The notes: generated by a model from the letters alone, not told the origin. Shown: positions 33,898 to 46,293, counted from the stretch's first letter. The stretch: 64,000 nt of DNA from Leptodactylus fallax (GCA_947044405.1 CAMRHE010000021.1:4882501-4946500), one strand, 5' to 3'. Program-made: numbers and translations.

Positions 33898-34783
33898 GGG
33901 CCTTACAAATTTTTGTGTCAGAGATTTAGAATAATGGAAATCTTTCTGTAGTGTAAAGGAGGTTTAGAGACAAAGCCTCTTTGTTCTGCAAATCTGTGGT
34001 GGTCCATGTTCATGCACTCACCTGATGTGATTGTCTCATATATGATTGATATATCATATTAGATTTCCCCATAAACTGAACTGTGACCTATTCTATGAAC
34101 ATATTTTTAAGAGGTAAACACTTTTAGATGTACTGATTTAGTTTGGAAGTACAAAATATATTTCATGCCCTAAATGTGCCCCTAAGGTTAAGGCCCCACG
34201 TAGCGAGGCGCAGCCAAAAAAACATAGGTTACAGTTCAGACCTCTGTAAAATTGTTTCATTATTTATATTTGCAAAAATGTTTAACTTTTCATTGTGTAC
34301 AAATTTAAATATGGTTATGTTTGTGGGAAACCCCCCTTTTATGTTAGTAAAAATACTAAAGCCAACAAATTCCTTAAAGCTTCTTCTAGAGCTTTTTTCA
34401 ATCTATAGCTTGTCTGTAGAATACAGTCTGCAGATTCATGCTAGTCTGTAGTCTGTTGCAACTCTACAGAGATGTCATAGGGAAATTTGTTTCTGGAAAG
34501 CTTGCCTGCTGTAATTGTAGATCACTACTACTTGGTCTAGCATATGCAAGGGTATATTAGGGAACTACATGTAATTCTGATCCATACAATAAAAGCATGT
34601 GTGCATGTAAACACTCCAAATACCACAATGTTAATAATATAGCACTAAGGCTATATAGGGTTTGCTTGTTCAAATTCTTTGGTAGAACATTCTGTGTAGA
34701 CAAAGGGGGTCAAGACCTATCTCACTCTGGGGGACCTGGTGCAAGGTATACCTTAAATGTCTAAGGTAGGAATATCCCTTTAA
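33898..34783. other. Unclassified, with a MITE fragment at 34186-34224
   Basis: 34186-34224 (GGTTAAGGCCCCACGTAGCG then AGGCGCAGCC) is the truncated left end of the second foldback family. The rest has no recognised feature. Confidence 0.45.
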
Positions 34784-34998
34784 GGCTGAGGCCCCACATT
34801 GCGGGAACACAGCTGTTTTTGTTGCAGATTTTGCTGCGGTTTTTTGAGTCAAAGCCAGCAGTGGATTGAGCAGAAGGTAGAAGTATAAGTACTTTCTATA
34901 CATTTCCTATTCCTTATGTAACCATTCTTGGCTTTGACTCAAAAAAACGCAACAAAACCTGTAACAAAAACTGCATTTCCGCAAGTGAGGCATCAGCC
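34784..34998. mobile_element. Foldback MITE, 'GTTGCAGATTTTGCTGCGG' family, copy 2
   Basis: Left arm GGCTGAGGCCCCACATTGCG then GTTGCAGATTTTGCTGCGG; right arm GGCTTTGACTCAAAAAAACG then CATCAGCC, its imperfect complement. TTAA precedes (34780-34783) and TTAG follows. Same family as 12384-12592; a worn fragment is at 50065-50195. Confidence 0.75.
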
Positions 34999-34999
34999 T

Positions 35000-35790
35000 T
35001 AGTCTGGAATTGTAATGGACTATTGAATTATATTTATTCATGCACCCAAATATGGGCAATAACCTGTGATATTAGTTAGTGGGAATTCCTTCTGTTTCTG
35101 TTCGACATAAAATATTTCATACATATTAGGCTTGAGTATGTCTGTTCAATTATTGTGTTGGTGCAGGCAACATTAGTGGTGTTTATAAAGTGTAATACAG
35201 CTGGTTTTGTCTTTTGGAAACCATATAAATAGTAGGGTCATGTCTATTGACTGATCAAAGATGGCCTTCAACTTCCACTTCCTTTCCTCTCTTCCAACTA
35301 ATTTGATCTTCTCATGGATGTAATGCCTCCCAAGTAAAATTATTACATGCAACTTTCCTAATATTTAAAATTTCTCGTACATATTGCATGTCTCAGGATA
35401 ATTGTGTTCCAAACTGCTTCTACTATACTATGTTCAAGCCCAAAGTGCTACTCAGAAGCAATCTTCACAAGTGCTCCTTCACACTGGCTTTGTGTTGAAG
35501 TCCTCTTTTGCTTCTGTTTGACTTGTGAAGGTCATGACAGCACCAACTTCCATTTGTCTCAAATGACTGAGTTGAAGCTATAAGTGCAGATTTTAATGGT
35601 ACCTGAACAAAGCCAAATGCAAAACCCCTAATAACCACAATGAAGTCGCAAATTTTGGTATTACTTTTGTCATAGGGATAATAGTATTGCCTACCTATAG
35701 CTACCTATGTTTGACATGTCTATAAATCTTTATATTTTTATTGACAATTTAACTTAAAAAGGCTTAAACACTAATTCATAACAGAATGAG
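35000..35790. other. Unclassified, no gene seen
   Basis: No repeat or exon recognised. Confidence 0.4.
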
Positions 35791-35792
35791 TC

Positions 35793-36125
35793 AGATTTAT
35801 TAAGACTGGCATTTTGTATACCAGTCTTAATAAAGGGCCAGACAGGCGCAAGGCACGCCTGCTTTATCAAGAGGTACAGGCCCGTGCACTAGAATGGAAC
35901 TCTACGCCACTCTATAATAAATATGTCAAGCGAATTGTCCCCGTCCCAGCATGCCACATTCTTTGCCCCCGCTCCACCCACATTCACGGAAAGTGGCAAT
36001 TGTGGTGCAGAACAGAGGATGTGTCACATCTTTGATGCAAGAGAGTTCCTGGCGCTATAGATGTGCCACATTTTCACACATCTATGCCAGAAAACTGGCG
36101 TTGATGTTTGATGAATTTCCCCCAG
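35793..36125. repeat. Dispersed repeat starting with a perfect 14-bp hairpin
   Basis: TTTATTAAGACTGG (35796-35809) and its exact complement CCAGTCTTAATAAA (35821-35834) enclose an 11-base loop. A CpG-containing interior follows, ending GATGAATTTCCCCCAG near 36125. I recognise the plan from frog interspersed repeats. The open frames inside are chance. Confidence 0.55.
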
Positions 36126-36339
36126 TGATTTTGGATTTTTTAGAACATGTATTGGGGTCCAGGTGTTGTGGCCATTATATAAATCCTTATGTATGACCAT
36201 ATTGTAGTCTTGTTACTATCTTGGGTTAGTTGAATTTTGTAACAGTTAACTACAATGAAAAATGTGGTGATTTGGCATAACTCGTTATCCAGGTATCAAT
36301 TCTTCCTACCTGGGTAAAGAGTTAACAAAGTGTAAATAC
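36126..36339. other. Spacer
   Basis: Nothing recognised. Confidence 0.4.
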
Positions 36340-36574
36340 CCTGCCAAAAAATAACAGGAACACTAAAGCATCATTGATTGATAAACCCAAGACAGGGATA
36401 TCAATCTGTCAAGTTAGGAAGCATAGGCAATCGTGAATCATGAAAGTGACAACAGATGCACCGGTGAGGCAGCAGCAAGACAACCCCAAAAATGGGAATG
36501 GTTTTACAGGAGGTGGCCACAGATGATTACTCTCACTTTGTCCTTCTTCCTACTTTAGCTTTACTACTGGTAGC

Positions 36575-37110
36575 ATGAGGTGGTACCTGCAGCCCAATCA
36601 GGTTGCAAGGTAATCCAGAAAGTCCATGATGGCAAGAAGATTTGTTGGATCTCCCAGCATACTCTCACGAGCTTGAAATATATACCAGGACATTGGCTGT
36701 TACATGAGGTATAGCCTGACAGGGCCTTAGAAGGGCATAAATCCAGCAACAGGATTGATATCTGCTCCTCTGTGCAAGGAGAAACAGGAGGATAAAAGTC
36801 AGAGCCCTACAAAATGACCTCCAGCCAGAGCCGTAAATTGAAGATCCTGGGCCCCAATGCAAGATCTATAATGGGGCCCCCACATACCATGTGCTATCTA
36901 TTATACTGGTGTCCTCTTATATTGTAGAGAGGCTTTTTGGCCCCTTCAGACTGCAGTCCTGGTAACAACTGCTACCTCTGAACCCCCTATAGCGATGCCC
37001 CTGCCTCCAGCAGTATACTGGCATGCATATTTGTGATTCTGACCAGTGGCGTTGGCATTAGGGCCTGATGTTCTGCATTGGGACCTGTGTCCACAGCCCT
37101 GCATCTTTAA
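36575..37110 (+). pseudogene. Tc1-like transposase N-terminal pseudogene
   Basis: Begins ATG with MRWYLQPNQVA, the usual MRRYLQ-type start of this family. The first stop follows within 13 codons. ARRFVGSPSILSRA (about 36630-36670) is a worn DNA-binding helix-turn-helix block, and in another frame YLLLCARRNRR then VRALQNDLQ (about 36755-36825) continues the family's N-terminal half. The Q of LQQ is split by the MITE at 36826-37003, and TGMHICDSDQ follows after it. The catalytic part is absent. Several stops and at least one frameshift make it long dead. The family call is by recognition of these motifs. Confidence 0.68.
36826..37003. mobile_element. hAT-type MITE (178 bp) with perfect 8-bp target duplication
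   Basis: Ends CAGAGCCGTAAATTGA and, complemented, CAGGGGCATCGCTATAG. It is flanked by CCTCCAGC at 36818-36825 and again at 37004-37011. The interior has CTGGGCCCCAATGCAAGATC and GGGGCCCCCACATACC. Its relatives at 25220 and 48125 share this interior. It is inserted in the Tc1 transposase pseudogene, so it is younger than that copy. Confidence 0.9.
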
Positions 37111-37589
37111 AGTAGTGACTGACAAAGTCATTAAAATTGTCTGCACCCATAATCACCACTGTATTTCACATAGCTCCAGTGCTGATGCTTCCAGCTTTTT
37201 TTTTTGTAAACTGTAGTATTATAAATATTGTACTTTAGGCTTGGTGGTTTTCAGAAGGCTTGTTATTTTAAAACACATAATATTATATCTAATGGTGTCT
37301 TGCAGATCTACCAGGTAACTCTGTACATTGTAGTCTAACATGTCAAGACATTGCCATTTACGTGCTGTCTTGCAGCAGCACCTATGCCCACATAGACATT
37401 TGCTTCTTCTTAGTGGGGTTGCCCACTTTGGACAAGGTCCTCCAGAAAAAGCTGTTGTCTTAATATAATACTGAATAATTGATGGTTGTCACGAAATAAG
37501 GACTCGCCCTCATTAATTCAGAATGACCTAAGACTGTACTTAGATGTAGGTTTCCTTAACCAGACAACCTGATAGCAAAAGAGAGGACC
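37111..37589. other. Unclassified, no gene seen
   Basis: No repeat or exon recognised. Confidence 0.4.
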
Positions 37590-37900
37590 TTTCTACACAC
37601 CCGAATGCAGGGGCTGTCTAGTGCTGATTGACACAACATGTAGATCAAAACTTACTTGCATTGGCCTTTCACACAGGCCGATGAAAACAACATGGGGGGA
37701 ATACTTGCTACCATGATTGTTCCACCTCCATTCAGTTGCATTTATTATTGGCAGTGCATTTCTGTTTATACAGGGCGATGGTCGGCCAATAGCTGCACCA
37801 TTAGATAGGACAATTATGGAGAATGAGTGATCCAATGAACGCCTGCCCCTGATAATAGGCCTTATAATAGCGGCGTTTACCAAATTCTCTTGGTCATATC
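37590..37900. repeat. Possible dispersed repeat (unclassified)
   Basis: Blocks TTTCACACAGGCCGATGAAA and TTTATACAGGGCGATGGTCG look like a frog foldback repeat, but the ends could not be set. Confidence 0.3.
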
Positions 37901-38711
37901 TGCCTTTTATTGCAGTTTTTGCAGTTTTAGATTTATAGCTGGTTACTGCTACAATACATAGCATTAAATTTACAAATGTCTGAAGAACATTGAAGAAAGA
38001 ATGCTCTTTCCCTATTAAAAGGCAGAGCAGGGGTGTTCATACAAAGGCAGATATGGTCCCATCTTCAGTATTGGGTCATTACATGGAGAATTTACAACAT
38101 GCTGAAAGAAATCTTTTTGTGCAGTATATAAATCACTTGTGGTTATGTGACATATTAGTTACCTTTCTTCCTCACCACCTCCACATTGGCCAGGCTTGAG
38201 AAGACTACTATCAGTAGTGAAAAATAAATTCAAGATACAATAGTGTACTTTACAATAGATAAGTAGTATATCTATATATACTATTTAATACTAATAATAT
38301 TTAATACTAGAAAGAACAGAAAGTGAAATAAGTGCTTACAAATGAGTTACATGTTGCATTTTCAATCTAAAATTCCAGGTCTGTTTGCAGGCAATGGCAG
38401 TGCCAGATGTAGTGTGAAAGAGAGCAATCTAAATGAGTTTATTCTCAATATGAAAGTGGCATAAAAATATGTAAAAGCCGATCGTATAGCTGCAGAAACC
38501 CTCCACAAAAATGTGTAACGAAAGCTGTTACTGGGAGTGAGGCTTTATGCACAGGAACAGCTGGGACAGCCTAAAACACTTTAACACTTGCTCAATTATA
38601 ATGAAACACTTAAAAAACATATTAAAATCATGCTTAAGTCTTCAACATCCAGATCATTAGGCGAGTCTGCTCTTTGTAGACAAATTGTTGCATGTTCCTG
38701 GTCAGTTCCTG

Positions 38712-38716
<5 letters not shown>
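37901..38716. other. Unclassified, no gene seen
   Basis: Nothing recognised. Confidence 0.4.

Positions 38717-38754
<38 letters not shown>
38717..38754. repeat. (AT)n microsatellite
   Basis: About 19 AT units. Confidence 0.97.
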
Positions 38755-38756
<2 letters not shown>

Positions 38757-39559
38757 TAGACTTAATGGTTAGAAAATATTTTTAAAAAATGTTGAATAAA
38801 TTTTAGTATAATTATAATTTTTTGTGCAATTTATTGAGAGTACTGATAGGAATTGCTATCAGATAAAATATAGGCTCACACAATATTAGAATTTATGTTA
38901 AGAAAAGCATTGGTATAAAATTAATGTAATTTTTAGTTACCAAATTTATTACAATAAATAAATTTATAAATTTACAAATACTAAATAAATAGTAATTTAA
39001 TACATCATATATAAAATAAGTTATTTTAAAGAGGTGTTAAAGTGAACCTTTTTTTGATTAGACTGTATAAGAAATACAATATATTTTATATTCGGAATAT
39101 TATAGTGTTCACCCCAAGTTTACATGACCTTTTTACTGATTTTCTTTCTACGGTATTTTTAGGGCATGTATTTTTTTAAATTTCTCAGATAAATAAAGAC
39201 TAATTCTAACAACTAAAGATACGAAAGGTTTCTGCCTTGTTTATATGAGGTTTGGTTGAATATACAATTAAAACAATAATACAAATAAATATATGGTGGT
39301 TTGTAGTGTAATATAACCCTGATTGTAGTCCATGTGTGAATGAATCCTTAGGGCAATGTAATATCACACAAAGGCACCGCATTGGTAACAACTTTTTTTT
39401 TACCAAGGTTAATTTTAAAAACACATATGATAAAAATGTAGAATAAACATTTTTAGGATTTTTATATACCACCAAATAAATGTCACAGCCAAATACCTTT
39501 ACAGAAACCTGACTGTGGATGACAACTTTTATGATCAGGTTAACCATATTTAACTAAAC
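38755..39559. other. Very AT-rich, no gene seen
   Basis: Long A/T runs and AT palindromes. Nothing coding. Confidence 0.45.
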
Positions 39560-39770
39560 AATAGCTTTAATTTCCTGGCTGACAGCTGATTCCCATCATA
39601 TTAATGGCGATGATGTAAACGTGTCTGATTGATGCGGAGATCTCTCTTAAACACGTTTCAGAAAATATAATTGAATTTTTAATTGTATCATTAGCAACAT
39701 CCTTATTATGATCATTACAGATTATTATCATTTGCAGAGTACACGTTGTCAGGATATAGCGAAATTACAG
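39560..39770. other. Candidate conserved non-coding element
   Basis: Abrupt change from AT-rich flank to a balanced block with CTGACAGCTGATTCCCATCA, TATTAATGGCGATGATGTAA, CTGATTGATGCGGAGATCTC and a TAATTGAATTTTTAATTG pair. TGACAGCTGAT and TGATTGATG resemble TALE/PBX-MEIS type sites. Appearance only. Confidence 0.36.
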
Positions 39771-40637
39771 GGTGTATAGATCACAGGAGACTCTGTCAGT
39801 GTGGTAAGTGAGTGACTGTTACAACAGTTTGGCGCACATTCATTTTTGGTGTCAGGTTGTCGTCAGATCCTGTTTTGCTATAAGTAACATGTTATTGACG
39901 ATCCTGTAAGATGCTGGAGCTCTGTGCAAAAGCTAGCAAACTCTTGGAAGCATGTAAAATAAATCACACTGCCGTGCAGTTTACACTCGTTGGATGCATA
40001 GATGGGACATTTGATAGCTTGTCGCAGTGTACAGCATGACATATATATTTCTGCTAGTCAGGCACATATTTCAGTGGTCTTCTCTCCTAGAAGTTTATGA
40101 GCCAGCTTCACCCCACAGGCCAACATCTGGGCTCCTGTATATTTATGCAGGCTGTACTAAGGCAGTTGACATTGTGCCTTGGCCACGTTATTGAATGGTA
40201 CAGTTATGATAACCCACATGGTAGATATCGGGCAACTATAAGACTTGTGAAGTAATTTCCTGGAATGATATTAATATCATTGCATCAAACGGCATAATAT
40301 ACTAGGTAGGCAGATTCATTATTTTAAAGGGATTTGCAATATATACTTTTATGATGAGGAACATGTACTGTGTAATCACCAGAATGGCATCTTTATAATA
40401 TATAATGGCAACCATAAAGATATATCAGTGCATTCAATATCAGCTGGCCAAGAAATAATGTGTTCAGAATTATGCACTGTAGCAGAGCCGAGTTTGTCAG
40501 ATGTAGTTGTGCTATGTTTGTCAGTTGACATGAAATGATATCTCTGGTTTTACGCATGACTGAGCAAAAGATGAAGCTAAAGCTGTTAGTGGAATATTAA
40601 ATATGGCTCTGCTGTGTGTATTATACATTTTGTCTTA
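39771..40637. other. Unclassified, no gene seen
   Basis: Nothing recognised. Confidence 0.4.
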
Positions 40638-40659
40638 TATCTATCTATCTCATGCGTAA

Positions 40660-40743
<84 letters not shown>

Positions 40744-40747
40744 CATC
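40638..40747. repeat. Compound (ATCT)n(GTCT)n(ATCT)n microsatellite
   Basis: About nine ATCT units, then about eight GTCT units, then about four to five ATCT units. An isolated short ATCT run precedes at 40638-40650. Long frames through it are chance. Confidence 0.96.
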
Positions 40748-43191
40748 TTTTATATATTTTGTTTTACAGAATTGTAATTTTAATCCTAGACTCACCTTCA
40801 CTTTCTCCACCATTTCTTTGTGGGATTGCATATATCCTGCTATTGTGGCTTATGTAAGATTTATACCCTCAGGATTCAGGTTGGTGTAATATAAAATCAT
40901 CAATAATTCATTCACTGACAGCATAAGGTAAATGGCGCGTTTTTGTATAGTTTTCATATACCTGTAGGGAAAACCTGTTTGCATGTCATTACTATGCACA
41001 GGTAGCAATTAGTAATCTTTGCTTCTATAATATTTCATTTTTTTTTTTTTTTTATAGAAATGATCCTTGCTTTTGGACTCTGGCCAGTGTCTGGTATTCC
41101 CTCTATTGTGCTGGGGGTGGTGGAGGGGGGCTAGGTCTCTTGTGGGAGGGAAGGGATATGAATTCTGACTTTGTAAGTGAGTTAATGAAGGCACTCTACC
41201 TGGCATCAGGTGTGCTCCTTTAAGTAGTGCACAGCAGTTTTCTTCACTGTAATGCAGTCTCCTGTGAGTTTATGGTTTTCTGCTGTGTCCTATTATGTGC
41301 TTCTCGGGCAGGATCCCGTGCCCCTTCTACTCTCAGTTATCAGCAGACCGCCCAGGCTGAAGTCCTTTAAAACCCTGGAGAAAGATGATGCTTAGTAGAG
41401 GGGCTATGAATGAGCAAGCATGTGTGGTCCAGCTTCTAGATAAAGGAACTCTCCACAATAGCTGCCTGCTCTCTCAGTATCTGTGAACACGCAGGCTACT
41501 CCCAGGCCTTTGAGGGACACTATATATGAACTGGGTAGTGACATAGCACAACCACAGGACAAGAGGCTTCAAGGCTTCTATAAGAATGGAGAATAATAAA
41601 TAATTTACACTTGGTCAGTAGGCTCTGTGCTGTCGTATACATTATTATATAACACCAACAATGTTGTGTCACTTACTGTATGCAGGAATCACATTGAAGC
41701 CATTCTTATGTTGATATTCTAAATTTAGAAATAGGTAGATATTAAAAATAGATAAATAGACAATATGCAACCTATGGTGCCGCTCTCTAGGTTTTTATCA
41801 TAAATATTTTAGATTCTATCTATATGTAAAATACATATGTAAAAGCACATACATAGCACATAGTCCTATTTCTAGCAGAGATGTGTTTGTCCTTTGGCAC
41901 TGATCATGATTTCACAAAGTGATATAAGTCATTACATAAGTTGCAGACCTAGAATATATTCAGAACTGCTGTTTTGTCATACTTGTGATATATATAGCAA
42001 TGATAAAGATATATGAGAGATAGTGACGCTTTTCTCCTGGTTTCCGTAGTTGACTATCTCAGGTGATGCTTACCTCCTACCAGCTGAACACAAATACCTA
42101 ATAATATTAACTTGTGGGAAACACCTTATAGACTTTTAGTAGTTCAATAACAATATTTATATAAGAGAAATTAACCTTCTGCTGCTGATAGACAGGTAAT
42201 AATCTCAGTAGATGATTGTTAGATCTTGTCAGAGATTATACAGTTGAACAGAGAAATATCCCTAGTTTTCTAATGTGGGGTTTACTTGACCAGAGAATTA
42301 ATGAACATATATAGATAATATCCACTATCCTATTTACTCCAAATCAGAGGACGGAATTGGGGAAGCCTGTTACACAGTACACAAAGCATTAAATGCGTGC
42401 ATGTGAGAATTATGCTGGATTAGAGACATCCAGGTCCATACAATGTATATATAATTCATTACTCAAGTCCATGTCTGCTGCAATACCTATCATTATCACG
42501 CATAGAGAACTTCATTAGTGGAATCTATAGATTATTGTCTTATGTTGTTATTATTGGCTATGCATGTACATAGTGATAAACACTATTCTTTAATAAACAT
42601 ACAATACACGCAAACAGTATAGAGACACAAAATATACGCAACTTTGCCTAATACATTTGCATTTAGGATAAGATTTTAATGCCTTGGCTTACTTGAGAGA
42701 TTTACTTGAGATAATTTGTAATATTTTGTAATAACTAATAATAATAATAATATAAATTAATGTGAAATATTAATTGTGATATGAATAAGTGCTGGTAATA
42801 TCTTCTTTTTATATCAAACTTTAATTCCAATACTGCACCCATAAAGTATAGTATACCCGTTAAAAATAATGAAATAACATAACTAACTTCGTTTTTGCCC
42901 ATAGAAGCAGACATTACACACACAAAAAAAAAATTAAAATCATGTTTAATCACACACTACCTAATATCCTCCAGTAGGTGGCACTGCAGCCTATCCTGCA
43001 AGCAAGATAAGACCTTGTGTAATATTTAGGTGCAATTTCTTCAAAGCAAGCCTTCCCTTGTTAATTTGTTCTATGCCGCATTAAATACTGTCTAGGGGGG
43101 TATTAAATATGAAACTTGTAATTTTCCCCTGCTACCTGTTACTTTCTAAAGGATTAGCCTAAAACCTAATTTGGTTATTGTTACAACTACA
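40748..43191. other. Repeat-poor, no gene seen
   Basis: T run at 41038-41053, AATA run at 42736-42752, otherwise unclassified. No exon or transposon signature. Confidence 0.4.
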
Positions 43192-43231
43192 TTAATAATA
43201 CTAATAATAATAATAATACTACTAATAATAA
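43192..43231. repeat. (AAT)n microsatellite, imperfect
   Basis: AATAATA with ACT interruptions. Confidence 0.9.
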
Positions 43232-43569
43232 ATCTAATTCAATAATCAATGCATGGATTTAAAATATTACAGATATGAGGTATTACAAGGATGTTTTATA
43301 TTAGAAATGTCCCTTGATATTTTACTACATGCAAGTTTAGGAAAGTGTTTGCACAAGCATCAATTTTTGCTGCAAATAAAACACCAATGTAGTCCGAATT
43401 GTGAGCTTGCCTACTTGGGTAATCAGATAAAACAGGAAAGATGGGTTATCTTTCAGAAGACACCTCTGCTGTACATGATCTGTGGATTAATTCTCCTGCA
43501 GTGCTTTACAGGCCTGTCTGCTATCAGATGGGTTATGGCTTATTTATAATACAGTATATGTTCAGACTC
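43232..43569. other. Unclassified, no gene seen
   Basis: A 98-residue open frame (43253-43549) has no recognisable domain. Confidence 0.4.
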
Positions 43570-44100
43570 TAGTCCATATATATACATTTTTTTTTATTTG
43601 TAGCCTTTCTCATTATTTCACTAGCTTTATGCATGGCTATGAACAGAGGGAAATGAAACCTAAATATCACGATTCATTTTTCATCAGTATTAGATAGCAC
43701 CGAAAAACACCCAACTTGATTCCTTTTGAATTAACTGAATCATATTTTATTTTTTTCAATATCGCCTATCACCATGGCAACGGTGAGCTGTCAGTTCAGT
43801 TTTTGACATTTTTCTCATTTGGTAAGATTTCAGACTTGCCATCCTCCCTGCCAACATGTCATGAACAAGAGAAAAAAAACTGCATGAAAAATCTAATGGG
43901 TGTCTGGTCTGATTGTCCTCACTCGTGGCAGGAAAGACAAAACTGATGAATTGTGAAATATATTCAGAAGGATTCACAAAAAAGCCCAAGTGTCTGGGAC
44001 CCCCTCCGTCCTCACAAACACCTCCTCATTCTCCTCTTGTTCTGCTTGATGCACCAAACACGCTGCCTGTGACACTTAGGTTTGTAGAAATTTAAGATTA
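43570..44100. other. Candidate conserved non-coding element with an RFX X-box-like site
   Basis: Repeat-free block. At 43768-43781 ATCACCATGGCAAC is close to the palindromic X-box bound by RFX factors (GTNRCC-ATGG-YAAC type). Nearby are GATTCATTTTTCATC and TGAATTAACTGAATCA. No exon. Label by appearance. Confidence 0.36.
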
Positions 44101-44561
44101 ACAGTTTTACATTTGCCCTACGCCCCTCTATATTTTATATCTGTCATTAACTTATTCAGGATCTTACTATAAAGCCTTTTAAATAATTGGAAAGGAGATC
44201 TTTCCCTCAGACCATCACCAGTGGCCAGTACATCAATAATTTTCCTTTATACTATACTACAATATTTAGGGCCTTATTTTTGGCATTATATTATATTATT
44301 ATTGTATCCTTCACACTGTATATATAGTGCAGTACTGATATATATTATTACTATATATCCTGAATATATTGATACTATAACAGTTTCATAAAATATAGAT
44401 TTTAGATCAATAATGTCCATTTTTATTCAGTGACATAATGTATAATTAATAATACATTTTATAAAAATAAAGTAAAAAGTTTATATTTTTATTTTTTTTC
44501 CTAAGCAATGTGTGACTTATTCATAAACTGTATTGTAATCATAAATACAAGGTGCACCCTG

Positions 44562-44562
<1 letters not shown>
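44101..44562. other. AT-rich, no gene seen
   Basis: Very AT-rich. Nothing recognised. Confidence 0.45.

Positions 44563-44595
<33 letters not shown>
44563..44595. repeat. (AT)n microsatellite
   Basis: About 16 units. Confidence 0.97.
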
Positions 44596-44598
<3 letters not shown>

Positions 44599-44669
44599 GA
44601 AATTATTCAGACATAAGAGAGTTTCTGCATTGACTATGGTTCTAATGTGAACTGGTAATGGAATCTTCT

Positions 44670-44700
44670 ATACATATACACACATATATATATATACACA

Positions 44701-44791
<91 letters not shown>

Positions 44792-44801
44792 TATATATAT
44801 A
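44670..44801. repeat. (AT)n microsatellite with CACA interruptions
   Basis: Three AT tracts separated by ACACACAC, ACACAT and ACACACAT. Prone to hairpins on both strands. Confidence 0.96.
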
Positions 44802-45862
44802 GGTATTCTATTTTATTTTTTTCAGTTTTAGATAGAATATTTATATCAGCAATTTATTTGATATGCAGCTATAGTCTTCAGAATTTTTTTAAGTAATAGG
44901 TGACAGACTCCAAGTCTTGCAGTCCTCTTAATGCCCCTTTTATATTACAGGTGATGTTTGCTTCAGCCCTTAAAAATCAAACAAATAAAAAAATATTTAA
45001 GACAAAGAAATGCCAAGTCCCCCCTTTCTTTCCAGTTCTTTTAACAGGGGGTATGTAGTGTTAATAATATTGTCATACTATATTCTATATGCAAGTTGGT
45101 AGAAAAGAGAACAACATTAAAATATTTATTGCATGACAACTATGAATTTGTTTCCCCAAATGTTTATTAGAATCAATGTAACATATAACACTTTATATTC
45201 ATATTCATTAAAACCCAATATTACAAACAAGGCCTGAGTAAAATTTAAACAACATTTTTTAAACAATCTGTTTTAATGTTTCTGCATTAGAAATATTAAG
45301 TTATTTTATTTATTGATATGTTCAGGATGGTAAACTTTTTATTAGTTTTGATGGATTGGAGACAAGTCTGGTTGACACTTAAGTCTTATGTCTATTCTGT
45401 GATTACACACTTCATGTCTATATGGATGCACATGGGCTGATCATGAATATCTGGGTGTAAAATAAGATTTATTTTCACTAATCATCCGAACTTTGCTCCT
45501 CTCACAGATTATCCCATGCCCTTAAATCACTGGCTTATATAAAATATTCTATAGGCTCCATACAATATCGAAAATCCCAGTCTGTCATTTATATTCAGCT
45601 AAAGTCAAGCACATAAATATTAAAATGCTGAAGAGCCAAGAGAGAGCCATATTGCAAATACCGAGCACCAGCAGGATGCAAGTATTTTCTTATATTTATT
45701 TTTTAAATTTTTGATATTTTTTTAAATACAGTATATAGATATGTACTAAATTTGAAAGAAAGAAATTTGAAATGTAAATAAAATCTGTGGGCATTACTAG
45801 TACTTGTCTACGCATTTCTGTATTATTTATTGCTAATGGCAGATGCAGAATCAGACCAATCT
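44802..45862. other. AT-rich, no gene seen
   Basis: Nothing recognised. Confidence 0.4.
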
Positions 45863-45863
45863 T

Positions 45864-45895
<32 letters not shown>
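45863..45895. repeat. (TA)n microsatellite, target of the Tc1 insertion
   Basis: TATATA run directly to the left of the element. The right flank at 47545 continues TATATATGTATGTGTG, so a TA/TG microsatellite was split by the insertion. Confidence 0.93.
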
Positions 45896-46107
45896 CAGTC
45901 ATATGAAAAAGTTTGGGCACCTCTATTAATCTTAATCATTTTTAGTTCTAAATATTTGGGTGTTTGCAACAGCCATTTCAATTTGATATATCTAATAACT
46001 GATGGACACAGTAATATTTCAGGATTGAAATGAGGTTTATTGTACTAACAGAAAATGTGCAATATGCATTAAACCAAAATTTGACTGGTGCTAAAATTTG
46101 GGTACCC
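45896..46107 (+). repeat. Left terminal inverted repeat (IR/DR type)
   Basis: Outer direct repeat at 45904-45920 and inner one at 46091-46106. Pairs with 47333-47544. Confidence 0.93.
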
Positions 46108-46293
46108 TTATCATTTTATTGATTTGAATACTCCTAACTACTTTTTACTGACTTACTGAAGCACAAAATTGGTTTTGTAACCTCACTGAGCTTTGCACTT
46201 CATAGCCAGGTGTATCCAATCATGAGAAAAGGTATGTAAGGTGGCCAATTGCAAGTTGTTCTCCTATTTGAATCTCCTCTGAAGAGTGGCATC

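Larger units (their letters stand above)
36340..37110 (+). mobile_element. Decayed Tc1-like element (5' part), split by a hAT MITE
   Basis: Starts in a 5' leader with AAATAACAGGAACACTAAAG, continues through the transposase start at 36575 and resumes after the MITE at 37012 with AGTATACTGGCATGCATATT. No terminal repeat could be delimited on either side. The 3' half of the transposase is missing or unrecognisable beyond 37110. This is a third Tc1 family, distinct from those at 6318, 19069 and 45896. Confidence 0.65.

Noticed and set aside
36564..36862. Two minus-strand frames with plausible length
   Set aside because: Antisense of the Tc1 pseudogene and of the MITE inserted in it.
40614..40889. 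Open frame rich in YLSI and CLSV repeats
   Set aside because: Translation of the ATCT/GTCT microsatellite.
44563..44801. Replication origin or matrix attachment signal suggested by the AT-rich block
   Set aside because: Simple AT microsatellites explain it; no further evidence.
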